Part shown: piece by piece, positions 1-9,100 of the stretch
How positions within the stretch are numbered: position 1 is the stretch's first letter
How the letters are laid out: each line of letters opens with the position of its first letter
Source of the DNA: DASUBV01 sp963822485
GTDB taxonomy: Bacteria > Actinomycetota > Actinomycetes > Streptosporangiales > Streptosporangiaceae
Direction: 5' to 3'
Length of the DNA: 64,000 nucleotides
Assembly: GCA_963822485.1 (NCBI GenBank)
Contig: CAWGHW010000017.1
Location: forward strand, 1 to 64,000
Position numbers and translations under genes: made by a program
Notes under the pieces: model-generated
What the model saw: the letters and a program-made list of their open reading frames with translations, nothing else
Database searches by the model: none
Told to the model about the DNA's origin: nothing

Positions 1-483
1 CGGAAGCCTCGCCACCGTAGCTCGGCATCTCGTTGGACACCAGCCAGCCGCAGACGGCCTCGTGCGCGGCGAACCGGCGCACCATCTGCCCGGCGAACCA
101 GGCCTGGCGGGCCACCATCCAGACATCCGAGTAGAGGTCACGGCCACCGCGCCAGGCCGGGTCCCAGTTCTCTCCGGACATGTGGCCGACCAGGAAGGTC
201 GGCACCGTGGTCATGCCCGCCTCGGCATGAAGGTCGAGAAAGCTGGCGAACCGGGCCGCCATGTCCGCGTCGATGTGATCGGCGCCGGCATGAAATCTGG
301 CCAGTAGAAGAACGATCGCGTCACCGACAGGCCGTGCTCGCGCAGGACCCGCAGTTCGCCGCGGACCACCTCGGGGTCGTAGTTGCGCCACATCAACGGC
401 CCGCCCGTCCGGGACCAGAAGTTAGCGCCGAGCCAGCTCACGGGCCGGCCGTCAGCGGTCAGCCGGACAGCGTTCCTGCGCAT
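1..483 (-). CDS. GH5-like glycoside hydrolase (beta-mannanase/mannosidase type), partial, one frameshift
   Basis: The N-terminal 160 or so residues of a cytosolic glycoside hydrolase that runs off the left edge of the window. After the start come the motifs GANFWSRTGGPLMW, SFFYWPDFMPAP and, in the next frame, FLVGHMSGENWDPAWRGGRD and GWLVSNEMP; the Glu of NEMP is the expected acid/base of clan GH-A enzymes. The reading frame breaks near position 288, where one base seems to be missing. The ATG at 481-483 follows a GAGGGGAG ribosome-binding site (minus strand, 491-498) at normal spacing. No signal peptide is seen. It is divergent from the lacI-type gene and has a shared operator upstream (555-575), so it probably hydrolyses the oligosaccharide imported by the transporter at 2122-7908. 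The exact substrate is inferred only. Confidence 0.75.
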
Positions 484-546
484 GCGGAACTCCCCTCTGC
501 GGCGGGACGGGCGAACTAGTCTCGAGAACCCGCACGAAACAGTGCG

Positions 547-575
547 ATAGAATCACTATACCGGTTAAGTGTCAA
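547..575 (-). promoter_or_regulatory. Promoter plus LacI-type operator O1 for the GH5-like gene
   Basis: On the minus strand a TTGACA -35 box (575-570) is followed after 17 bases by TTCTAT (552-547). The spacer holds CTTAACCGGTATAG, a CCGG-centred imperfect palindrome as expected for a LacI-family operator. Bases 555-575 are an exact inverted copy of 1912-1932. Repressor bound here would cover the promoter spacer and so block the GH5-like gene. Confidence 0.65.
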
Positions 576-782
576 TGTCGGCCGGCGCCGCGAGATGGCC
601 TGGCGGAGGCACGCTGAGCGCCCGCTGAGTCCGCGGCGCGCAGCTGGGCGGTCGTTACATGGCAACGTCGCAGCGGGGCGGCTACCTTACGCTGATGGCG
701 CGCCCAAACCGGGATGGCGGCGCCCCGGGCCTGCGGTGCCATGCGGGGCACCGGGGCGAAAGCGGCCGGCAGGAGGCATGGG

Positions 783-1824
783 GTGAAGCGTCCGACCATC
801 GCGGACATTGCGAGCCGCGCGGGCGTGACCAAGGCCGCGGTGTCATTTGCGCTCAACGGGCAGCCCGGCGTGTCGGCGGCCACGAGGAGCGCATTCTCGC
901 GATTGCCGAGGAAATCGGCTTCCAGCCCAACAGCGCCGCCCGCGCGCTGTCGGACGGCCGGGCGGGCGCCTTCGGGCTATCATCGACCGGCCCGCCCGCA
1001 CGCTGGGGGTGGAGCCCTTCTTCATGCAGCTCATCTCGGGTATCCAGGCCGAGCTCGGCCGGTCACACGTCGCTGCTGTTTACCGTGGCGGAGGACCAGG
1101 ACGCCGAGATCGCGATGTACCGGTCGTGGTGGGCGCAGCGCCGGGTGGACGGGGTGTTCCTGGTTGACCTCCAGGTAGACGACCGCCGGGTGGCGATCCT
1201 CGAGGAACTGCGGATGCCAGCGGTGGTGATCGGACCGCCAGCTCATGCCGGGTCGTTTCCGGCGGTCTGGCAGGACGACGCGGCGGCGACCAGGGCCGTG
1301 GTCGAGTTCCTGGCCGCGGCGGGCCACCGGCGCATCGCCCGGGTCACGGGCATCACCCGGCTCTGGCACACCAAGATCCGCAGCGATGCGTTCACCGCCG
1401 TCGCGCAGGCGGCCGGAGTCGAGGCCCGCTCACCGAGGCCGACTACACCGCGGAGAACGGGGCCGCCGCTACCCGACGGCTGCTGCTGTCCGGCCAGCCG
1501 CCCACCGCGATCTTGTACGACAACGACCTGATGGCCGTCTCGGGGCTGGGCGAAGCCCAGCGCATCGGGGTCAACGTGCCGGCGGACCTGTCCATCGTGG
1601 CCTGGGACGACTCCCCGACCTGCGAATTCGTGCACCCTCCGCTCACCGCGCTGACCAGGGACGTCGCCACCTCAGGCGCGCACGCCGCCCGGCTCCTGGC
1701 CCAGCTCGCCGACGGCACGCCCGTGGGCCACGTCGAGGAGGCGCCGCTGGTGCTGACGCTCCGGGGCAGCACCGGGCCGGCCCCGCGGGTGCCCGCCCGC
1801 CCCCGGCCGCGCAGCCGTGACTGA
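783..1824 (+). CDS. LacI family transcriptional regulator (frame-disrupted)
   Basis: About 345 residues in the normal LacI order: a helix-turn-helix at residues 4-24 (TIADIASRAGVTKAAVSFAL) followed by a periplasmic-binding-like sugar sensor, with ERILAIAEEIGFQPNSAARA, VDGVFLVDLQVDDRRVAIL, GHRRIARVTGITRLWHTK and, near the end, DLMAVSGLGEAQRIGVNVP and IVAWDDSPTCEFVHPPLTA. The frame changes near 880, 975, 1075 and 1430, so no single frame encodes it. GTG 783 is chosen because AGGAGG at 771-776 sits six bases ahead; the ATG at 778 is in another frame. It lies between a GH5-like gene and an ABC uptake operon and most likely represses both through the CCGG operators. It may be a pseudogene, but the intact domain content makes sequencing indels more likely. 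Confidence 0.8.
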
Positions 1825-1911
1825 GCTGGTCAGGACTAACGCAACCGCCGCGATATGAGATCGAAACCTTAACGATACCTTGCCCCGCCTTCACCGGGGC
1901 GCTCCGAAGGG

Positions 1912-1932
1912 TTGACACTTAACCGGTATAGT
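1912..1932 (+). promoter_or_regulatory. LacI-type operator O2 upstream of the ABC uptake operon
   Basis: The 21 bases are the exact reverse complement of 555-575. They begin with TTGACA, a good -35 box, and contain CTTAACCGGTATAG with a central CCGG. A convincing -10 box at 17-18 bases is not obvious (TTCGCT). The solute-binding protein starts 190 bases downstream. Inferred role: repression of the transporter operon by the adjacent LacI regulator. Confidence 0.65.
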
Positions 1933-2121
1933 GCTTCGCTCAGTCCACGCCAGGGACCTGGTTCCGTGACACCGGAGCCGCCGTCGCCCGGTAAAACAGC
2001 ACACCAACGCCGCCTTCACAAGCGGCCATCTCCGCGTAGCTCGCGCGCTCTGCGCGGAGATGCCGCACAGGCATTTCACCAAGCCTGGGAATCACGGCCG
2101 ATAGGAAAAGAGGGAATCGTC

Positions 2122-3773
2122 ATGTCCTCGAAGCCCTGGCGCGTGCGGGCCATTGCCGCCAGCGCCACCGTCGCGGCCGTCAGCATGCTGGCGGCCTGCG
2201 GCGGCAGCAGTAACGGCAGCAGTTCCGGCTCGACCTCATCCGCGTCCGGCCCGACGGGCGTGCTCACCGTCGCCACCGGCGCGACCGCCTATCCCAATGA
2301 CTTCAACCTCTACTCGCCCAATGCCGAGGACGCGACCAACGGCATGATCTACGAGCCGTTGTTCTTCTATGACACCGCAAAGGCGGCAGCACCGAGCCGT
2401 GGCTCGGGACCAGCTATGCGTGGTCAGCCGGCGGCAAGACCCTGACGGTGCAGCTCCGGCACAACGTGAAGTGGACCGACGGCAAGCCGTTCACCAGCGC
2501 CGACGTCGTCTTCACGTTCGACCAGGCGCTGCACAGCACCGCGCTGAACAAGTTCGGCCTGCCACTGGCCAGCGTATCGGCGGCCGGCCGGTACAGCGTG
2601 ACGATCAATTTCACCAAGCCGGCTTACACCGATGCCTACTACGCGCTCGGCCGGGTCGAGATCCTGCCGCAGCACATCTGGCAGTCGATCAAGAACCCCA
2701 CGACGTTCCTGAACCAGCACCCCGTCGGGACCGGCGCCTACACCGTCACCAAGTTCACGCCGCAGGCATTCGAGCTCACGGCGAACCCGCACTACTACAT
2801 GCCGGGGCTGCCGCACTTCAAGACGATCCGGTTCCTGGCCTTCAGCGGGAACACGACACTGAACGCGGCCATCAAGGCCGGCCAGCTCGACTGGTCCGGC
2901 GCCTTCATCCCGAACATAAAGAAGACGTACATGGCGAAGGATCCCAAGAACATCGTCAGCGACATCCCGCTGGCCACGACGTTCCTGGTATCGAATATGG
3001 CCACCGGCCCGACGACCAAGCTGGCCGTCCGCCAGGCCATCAGCGCCGCGGTGAACCGCAGTTACATCAGCAACACCGTCTACGACGGCTTCGCCCCGGC
3101 CTCCAACCCGGAGGCGCTGATCAGGCCGAACTACAACTCGGTCCTCAATCCGGACCTCGCCAGCGCAAGCTTCAGCAGCGGCGGTGCCGCCGCGGCCAAG
3201 AAGATCCTGGCCAGGGCGGGTATCGCCACGCCGCTCAGCCTCACGGTCAAGATGGTGGCCGGCTACACCGACTACCTCAGTGACCTGCAGATCATCCAGC
3301 AGGAGCTCAAGCCGGCCGGGATCAACCTGAGCATCGACCAGGAGGCCTACACGGCATTCATTTCCGACCAGGACAACGGCAACTTCCAGTTGCTGATGGA
3401 TAGCTTCGGCTACACGCCGGATCCCTGGTCGTACTACTACTCCCTGCTCGACAGCGCCATCTCGCCGCCGATCGGCAAGGCCGACACGGTCGGCAACTAC
3501 GAGCGGTACCGGAACCCCCAGGTGGATTCGCTGCTCAGCCAGATCGCCGGGACGACGGACCCGTCGGTGCAGAAGCCGGCCTTCTACAAGATCGAGCAGA
3601 TCTTCAGCCAGGAACTGCCGCTCATCCCGATGTGGGAGTCTCAGGACGAAATCGAGTTCAACGGTCACTCCGTCAGCAACATCCCGACGGTGTCAAACGC
3701 CTACGGCGCGCCGGCGGTCTACATCCAGCCCGACATCGGGTGGATCGCGGCCCGGCTCGTCCCGGTGAGCTAG
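2122..3773 (+). CDS. Extracellular solute-binding lipoprotein of a Dpp/Opp-type ABC transporter (one frameshift)
   Basis: About 550 residues. A lipoprotein signal peptide ends in the lipobox LAAC (Cys26), followed by a Ser/Gly-rich linker and a family 5 solute-binding domain: LRHNVKWTDGKPFTSADVVF, the conserved early signature, then DAYYALGRVEILPQHIW and PDPWSYYYSLLDS. One base is missing near 2383, so the start (2122-2445) and the rest (to 3773) are in different frames; in the second frame the joining sequence GSTEPWLGTSYAWSAGGKTL is continuous. Located on the outer face of the membrane, it delivers substrate to the permeases at 3910-5840. Although the fold is called oligopeptide-binding, the glycosidase and kinase neighbours suggest an oligosaccharide ligand (inference). 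Confidence 0.85.
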
Positions 3774-3909
3774 CGCCCGCCGGCGGCTAGCACCGTCACA
3801 GCCGCAGGCCGCTGCCCGGCGGGGGAGATCGCTGCCCGCGCTCCTTCGCCGGGCACCTGGGCCGCAGTCGCACGACCGGCGCAGCGCCGGCGCAGAAGGG
3901 AGGCCGGGC

Positions 3910-4902
3910 GTGCGTTATATCGTCCGCAAGCTGGCGTTCTACCTCGTGGCCGCGTGGGCGGCGCTCACGATCAACTTCTTCCTCCCGCAGCTCATCCCCG
4001 GCAACCCGGTTGAGGCGCTGATCGGCCGGATGTCGCAGTCGGGCACCGTCCCGCCCGGCGAAGCCAAGATCCTGGCCAGCCTGCTCGGCCTGGGCACGGG
4101 GAACATCTTCCAGAAGTACGGGCAGTACCTTGACGGGCTGGTCCACCTGCGGCTCGGACTGTCGATCAGCGAGTTCCCTACCCCCGTGAGCACTCAGATC
4201 GCGCAGTCCATCTACTGGACGCTCATCCTGGTCGGTGTGGCGACGGTGCTCAGCTTCGCGCTCGGCATCGTGCTCGGCGCGGTGGCCGGGTGGAAGCGGG
4301 GATCCCGGCTGGACGCGATCATCCCGGCCACGACGCTGCTGACGGCGATGCCGTATTTCTGGCTGGCGCTGATCCTGCTGTACTTCCTGGCCAGCAACGT
4401 CTGGCACGTCTTCCCGCAGGGCCAGGGCTACGACACCAACTCCGAGCTCAGTCCCGGCTGGAGCCCGGCCTTCCTGGCCTCGGCCGCGCAGCACGCGATC
4501 CTGCCCGCGCTGACCATCGTGCTCAGCTCGGTCGGCGGCTGGCTGCTGGGAATGCGCAACATGATGGTCTCGACCCTGTCCGACGACTACGTGGTGGCGG
4601 CCGAGGCCAGGGGATTGCGGACGCGCCGGATCATGATCGGCTACGCGGCCCGCAACGCCGTGCTGCCCAGCGTCTCCGGGTTCGCGATCTCGCTCGGGTT
4701 CGTGGTCAGCGGGGCCATCGCCATGGAGTACGTCTTCTCCTATCCCGGGATCGGCAACCAGCTGGTGCAGGCGGTCAATAACAACGACTACCCGCTGATG
4801 CAGGGCATCTTCCTGGTCATCACGCTCGCCGTGCTGGGAGCCAACCTGCTGGTGGACTTGCTGCACGGCTTCATCGATCCGCGGACGAGGCAGGCCCGGT
4901 GA
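3910..4902 (+). CDS. ABC transporter permease, DppB/OppB type
   Basis: 330 residues, intact. It starts with MRYIVRKLAFYLVAAWAALT, the first helix typical of DppB, and has about six membrane segments. The cytoplasmic EAA loop at residues 231-252 (EARGLRTRRIMIGYAARNAV) is the contact to the ATPases, and the last helix ends FIDPRTR as usual for the family. It starts with GTG after a GGGAGG ribosome-binding site. Its stop overlaps the next gene by four bases (4899-4902), so the permeases are translationally coupled. It forms the membrane channel together with the product of 4899-5840. Confidence 0.93.
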   Translation: MRYIVRKLAFYLVAAWAALTINFFLPQLIPGNPVEALIGRMSQSGTVPPGEAKILASLLGLGTGNIFQKYGQYLDGLVHLRLGLSISEFPTPVSTQIAQSIYWTLILVGVATVLSFALGIVLGAVAGWKRGSRLDAIIPATTLLTAMPYFWLALILLYFLASNVWHVFPQGQGYDTNSELSPGWSPAFLASAAQHAILPALTIVLSSVGGWLLGMRNMMVSTLSDDYVVAAEARGLRTRRIMIGYAARNAVLPSVSGFAISLGFVVSGAIAMEYVFSYPGIGNQLVQAVNNNDYPLMQGIFLVITLAVLGANLLVDLLHGFIDPRTRQAR

Positions 4903-5840
4903 CCGCCACCAACGTCGTCGCCGCCACTGCGGCGGAAATGGGTGATCAGGATGCCGGGCGCCTGTCCGGCCTGCGCGCGGCGTTCCGGTCGCCCCGGCTC
5001 GTCGCCGGGTCGTGCCTGGTCGGGTTCTTCGTTCTCCTGGGGATCATCGGGCCGTTCTTCGTCGGCAGCCCGAACCAGCTGAGCCACACCGAGCTCGCGC
5101 CGCCGTCGCTCAGTCACTGGCTCGGCACGACGCAGATCGGGCAGGACGTCTTCGCCCAGCTGGTGGTCAGCGCGCGGGCCTCGCTGGAGATCGGTGTAGG
5201 CGCCGGGCTGCTGGCCACCCTGGTCTCGGTCATCGTGGGCATCAGCGGCGGGTACGCGGGCGGAGTCATCGACGAGGTGCTGAACCTGGCGTCCAATGTC
5301 GTGCTGGTGATCCCCACCCTGCCGCTGGTGATCGTGATCCTGGCCGACGTGAAGGCCCGCGGGCTGCTCCCGCTGATCATCATCATCGCGCTGACGAGCT
5401 GGGCCGCGGCCGCGCGGGTGCTGCGCGCGCAGACCCTGTCGGTGCGCAACCGTGAGTACGTGCTCGCCGCCCGTGCGTCCGGCGAGCGGGCCTGGCGGAT
5501 CGTGTTCGTCGAGATCCTGCCCAACGAGCTGCCGATCATCGTGTCCAATTTCATCTTCGCCATGATCTTCGCGATTCTCACCCAGGCGGCTCTCGCGTTC
5601 ATCGGCCTCGGTGACCCGACCCTGCTGACCTGGGGGAACATGATCAACATCGCCTATAACGACGAGGCACTGTCGGTCGGGGCCTGGTGGTGGTTCATCC
5701 CGCCCGGCTTGTGCATTGCGCTGCTGGGCATGGGGCTGGCGCTGATCAACTTCAGCCTGGACGAGGTTCTCAATCCGCGGCTGCGGGTCTACCGCGCGGT
5801 CCGGCCCGGCCGGGCACGCGGGCGGGGGAGCGCGGCATGA
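4899..5840 (+). CDS. ABC transporter permease, DppC/OppC type
   Basis: 313 residues, intact. A cytoplasmic N-terminus of about 35 residues leads into the first helix (GSCLVGFFVLLGIIGPFFVG), then the DppC signature HWLGTTQIGQDVFAQLV and an EAA loop near residues 185-210 (REYVLAARASGERAWRIVF). The C-terminal FSLDEVLNPRLRVY is typical. It begins with GTG inside the stop of the upstream permease (GTGA overlap) and ends with ATGA shared with the following ATPase gene, so the whole transporter is one tightly coupled operon. Confidence 0.93.
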   Translation: MTATNVVAATAAEMGDQDAGRLSGLRAAFRSPRLVAGSCLVGFFVLLGIIGPFFVGSPNQLSHTELAPPSLSHWLGTTQIGQDVFAQLVVSARASLEIGVGAGLLATLVSVIVGISGGYAGGVIDEVLNLASNVVLVIPTLPLVIVILADVKARGLLPLIIIIALTSWAAAARVLRAQTLSVRNREYVLAARASGERAWRIVFVEILPNELPIIVSNFIFAMIFAILTQAALAFIGLGDPTLLTWGNMINIAYNDEALSVGAWWWFIPPGLCIALLGMGLALINFSLDEVLNPRLRVYRAVRPGRARGRGSAA

Positions 5841-6925
5841 GCGGGGCGGATGTGGTCCTGCGGGCCGAGAACATCTGCGTCGAGTACGAGGCGCGGCGGC
5901 CCACACGCGCGGTGCGTGACGTCACCCTGGAACTGCGCCGCGGCGAAGTGCTCGGCATCGCCGGCGAGAGCGGCTGCGGCAAGTCCACGCTGGCGTACGC
6001 ACTGACCCGGATGCTGAAGCCGCCCGCCCGCCAGACCCGCGGGTCCATCACCTTCTACCCGGCTGGCGGGCCCCCCGTCGACGTGCTGGGGCTGGGCGAC
6101 CAGAGCCTTCGCGAGTTCCGCTGGAATAAGGTCGCGATGGTCTTCCAGAGCGCGATGAACGCCCTCAACCCGGTCACCACCCTGGCCCGCCAGTTCAACG
6201 ACATCTTCGACGCGCACCGGCCCCAGCTGGATCACGAAGCCCGCGACCGGCGGGCCCGGGACCTGCTGGACATGGTCGGGATCGCCCCGGCCCGGATCCG
6301 CAGCTTCGCGCACGAGCTGTCCGGCGGCATGCGGCAGCGGGCCATGATCGCGATGGCGCTCGCGCTGGAACCCGAGATCATCATCATGGACGAGCCGACG
6401 ACGGCGCTGGATGTTGTGGTCCAGCGGGAGATCCTCGACGAGATCGAGCGGCTGCGCGAGGAACTCGGGTTCAGCGTCATCTTCATCACCCATGACCTGT
6501 CGCTGCTGCTTGAGGTCAGCGACCGGCTGCTGGTCATGTACGCGGGCGAGGTGATTGAGTCCGCGCCGACTGAGTTGTCCGGGTCCGCCCCCGCCCACCC
6601 CTACACCTTTGGCCTGCTTCGCTCGTTCCCGGACCTGCGCGGCGCCCGGCAGGAACTCCGCGGAGTGCCCGGCAATCCGCCCGACCTGCGCACCGTCTTC
6701 GGCGGCTGCCCATTTGAGCCGCGCTGCGACTTCCGGTTCGATCCGTGCGCCGCCGTCCGTCCCGCGCTCCGGCCCGCGGCCGGCCGGCCCGACGTCCCGG
6801 GCCGGCCGGCCGGCTGGCAGGTCGCCTGCCACCTGCACGACCCCGCATACCGTCCCGGCGGCCCGCCGCCCGAGCTCAGCGCAGCCCAGACGGTACCCGC
6901 CGACCGGGCCGGCGGCGACGCGTGA
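5837..6925 (+). CDS. ABC transporter ATP-binding protein, DppD/OppD type
   Basis: 362 residues. Walker A GESGCGKST at about residue 43, Q-loop VFQSAMNALNPV, signature LSGGMRQR at about 160, Walker B IIIMDEPT at about 183 and the H-loop FITHDLSL. The C-terminal oligopeptide/dipeptide extension has the Cys-containing pattern GGCPFEPRCDFRFDPC, which in this family may bind an iron-sulfur cluster or metal. ATG 5837 overlaps the permease stop. It pairs with the ATPase at 6922-7908 as a heterodimer on the cytoplasmic face. Confidence 0.93.
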   Translation: MSGADVVLRAENICVEYEARRPTRAVRDVTLELRRGEVLGIAGESGCGKSTLAYALTRMLKPPARQTRGSITFYPAGGPPVDVLGLGDQSLREFRWNKVAMVFQSAMNALNPVTTLARQFNDIFDAHRPQLDHEARDRRARDLLDMVGIAPARIRSFAHELSGGMRQRAMIAMALALEPEIIIMDEPTTALDVVVQREILDEIERLREELGFSVIFITHDLSLLLEVSDRLLVMYAGEVIESAPTELSGSAPAHPYTFGLLRSFPDLRGARQELRGVPGNPPDLRTVFGGCPFEPRCDFRFDPCAAVRPALRPAAGRPDVPGRPAGWQVACHLHDPAYRPGGPPPELSAAQTVPADRAGGDA

Positions 6926-7908
6926 GCGTCCTGGAGGTCGCGAACCTCACCGTGGAGTTCGGCCAGCGCGGCGCCGCACGGCTCACGGCCGTGGATGACC
7001 TGTCGTTCAGCCTGCATGCTGGCCAGACCCTGGCGCTGGTGGGAGAGAGCGGCAGCGGCAAGTCGACAGTGGTCCGGGCGGTAGCGCAGCTGCTGCGGCC
7101 GACGTCCGGCCAGATCCGGCTGGACGGCCGACCCGCCGGCCGGCACGGCCGGGCGCTGCGGTCCTACCGGCATCAGGTGCAGCTCATCTTCCAGGACCCG
7201 TTTGCCTCGCTCAACCCGATGCACACGGTCGCCCATCACCTGGCCCGGCCGCTGCTGCTGCGGTCAGGGCAGCTACGCGGCGCGGCGCTGGAGCGCGCGG
7301 TTCATGACCTGCTCCGGTCGGTCAACCTGACCCCGCCGCAGGAGATAGCGGCCAAGCACCCGCACGAGCTGTCCGGCGGCCAGCGCCAGCGCGTCGCCAT
7401 CGCCCGGGCGCTGGCCACCGAGCCCAACGTCCTGCTGGCCGATGAGCCCGTGTCCATGCTCGACGTGTCGATCCGGCTGGAGATCCTCAACCTGCTGGAC
7501 CGGCTCAAGCGCGACCGGAACCTGGCCATGCTGTACGTTACGCACGACCTGGCGACCGCGCGGCACTTCTCTGCCGAGATCATGGTGATGTACCGCGGGG
7601 TGGTGGTGGAGCGCGGCCCGAGCGACGAGGTCATCCTGAACCCGGCCCACCCCTACACGCAGGTGCTGGCCAGCGCCGCGCCCGACCCCACGGCGTCGCG
7701 CCAGGCGCTCGCCGAGGCGCGGCGGGGGCGGCAGGCCGCCCGGGCCGCGCGTGGCGGCGAGTTGCACGAGGCGGCGCCCGACCAGGGCTGCCGGTTCCGG
7801 TCCCGGTGCCCGCACGCGATGGAGACCTGCGCCGCCGATCCGCCGCAGGCCGAGACAGGACCCGGCCACGAGGCCCGGTGCTGGCTCTACGCGGCAGCGG
7901 GCAAATAG
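6922..7908 (+). CDS. ABC transporter ATP-binding protein, DppF/OppF type
   Basis: 328 residues from GTG 6922, which overlaps the stop of the DppD-like gene (GTGA). Walker A GESGSGKST at about residue 40, QLIFQDPFASLNPMHTV as Q-loop, signature LSGGQRQRVAIARAL at about 150, Walker B VLLADEPVSMLDVS and H-loop YVTHDLATA. The tail has the family pattern QGCRFRSRCPHAMETC. Together with the preceding gene it energises the two permeases. Confidence 0.93.
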   Translation: MSVLEVANLTVEFGQRGAARLTAVDDLSFSLHAGQTLALVGESGSGKSTVVRAVAQLLRPTSGQIRLDGRPAGRHGRALRSYRHQVQLIFQDPFASLNPMHTVAHHLARPLLLRSGQLRGAALERAVHDLLRSVNLTPPQEIAAKHPHELSGGQRQRVAIARALATEPNVLLADEPVSMLDVSIRLEILNLLDRLKRDRNLAMLYVTHDLATARHFSAEIMVMYRGVVVERGPSDEVILNPAHPYTQVLASAAPDPTASRQALAEARRGRQAARAARGGELHEAAPDQGCRFRSRCPHAMETCAADPPQAETGPGHEARCWLYAAAGK

Positions 7909-7975
7909 CCGGGGGCGCACCATGCACAATGCCGGGCCTGCCCGCCAGAGCCCTGGCCGGCGGGACGAGGCGCGG

Positions 7976-8938
7976 ATGAAGCCGGGGGCCAAGTCCCTGC
8001 TCGTGGAAGGCGGCGGGTCGCATACCTGGGTGATGGTGGCCGACCGCGAGGAACTGTGCGCAGAAGAGTGGCTGCCCTCCCTCAACCGGATCGGCGCGTC
8101 GGAGGAATCTCAGCGCTCAGTGCTCGCGGACGTCGCCCGGGCGGCGGGCCGGTTCACTGATATCGACAATGCCCTGTTCGCCGTTGGCGCGGCCTGCACC
8201 GTGACATACCTCAACGAGCTGGCCGACACCATGACCAGGACCCTGCCGGCGTCGGTTCGGCCGCCTGGCCGCACTTACCTGACGAACGATGTCGTGCCGC
8301 TGTTCTTCGCCGAGCCCGATGACTGCGATCAGCTGGTGGTCATCGCCGGAACAGGCTCGGGAGTCGCGGCCCGCAGCGGGTTTGACGCCATAAGCCGGGC
8401 AGGCGCCCACGAGTACCTGCTCGGAGACGACGGCGGCGCCTACGACATCGGCCGCCACGCGCTGCGGGCCGTCATTGCCCGCCGAGAAGACCGGGGCCCG
8501 GCGACCGCTCTCACGGAACGCGCAGAGCGGCGTACCGGGGGCGTCGAGATTGATCGGTTCGTCTACGGAGCGGCCAACCCGAAGCGGTCCGTCGCGGAGT
8601 TTGCCCGCGACGTTTTCGCCGCGGATCAAGCGGGCGACGTAGTGGCCGGCGAGATCCTGTCCCAGGCGTCCGCCCGTCTCGCTCGAATCTGCCGCGCCGC
8701 TCTGGCCAGCGCAGGCCTGTCGGCACCGATCACGGCCACCTTCACGGGGAGCCTGCTCACCGAGCCGTCGGGCGGCTTCCGGCGGCGCATTGAGGAACAG
8801 CTGCTGGACATGGGGATCAGCACCTGCCGAAGCGCTGCGGTCGACGTCGACCTGCTGCGACGAACCTCGAAAGCACTGCGGTCTGGCCGGGGAATCTTCG
8901 AGGCGATCGTGACGACGGTCCCGGCCATCCGGCTGTAG
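7976..8938 (+). CDS. BadF/BadG/NAGK-type sugar kinase
   Basis: 320 residues of the BadF/BadG/BcrA/BcrD ATPase family, which includes N-acetylglucosamine kinases. The phosphate-1 loop is LLVEGGGSHT at residues 8-17, the phosphate-2 loop IAGTGSGVAA at about 123-132, and YLLGDDGGAYDIGRHALRA is the family hallmark. The usual Asp of the first loop (DGGGTKT) is Glu here and the Lys is His, which could alter metal binding. ATG 7976 follows GAGG and gives the family N-terminus; ATG 7922 in the same frame would add 18 residues. It closes the transporter operon and probably phosphorylates the imported sugar after hydrolysis; which sugar is not known. Confidence 0.8.
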   Translation: MKPGAKSLLVEGGGSHTWVMVADREELCAEEWLPSLNRIGASEESQRSVLADVARAAGRFTDIDNALFAVGAACTVTYLNELADTMTRTLPASVRPPGRTYLTNDVVPLFFAEPDDCDQLVVIAGTGSGVAARSGFDAISRAGAHEYLLGDDGGAYDIGRHALRAVIARREDRGPATALTERAERRTGGVEIDRFVYGAANPKRSVAEFARDVFAADQAGDVVAGEILSQASARLARICRAALASAGLSAPITATFTGSLLTEPSGGFRRRIEEQLLDMGISTCRSAAVDVDLLRRTSKALRSGRGIFEAIVTTVPAIRL

Positions 8939-9028
8939 GCCGGCCAGCGCCGTCCGCGCCTGTGCCCTATTACGGCAGCACGCGCCAGAATTCACGGCTA
9001 TCCCTTGGTAAACCTGGCCGGATATGCC

Positions 9029-9057
9029 TTGAATTCCGTTACTAAACCGGGTAAGTA
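9029..9057 (+). promoter_or_regulatory. Promoter with third LacI-type operator (O3) for the secreted glycosidase
   Basis: TTGAAT (9029-9034) and TAAGTA (9052-9057) are spaced by 17 bases, with CTAAACCGGGTAAG across the spacer and -10 box. This matches O1/O2 (CTTAACCGGTATAG) in the CTxAACCGG core and at the outer G. The gene start is 44 bases further on. The site links the secreted glycosidase to the same LacI regulon. Confidence 0.55.
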
Positions 9058-9100
9058 GATAGGAGTCGGCTGGTGCGTTAATCCGATCAAGGGAGCAGCC

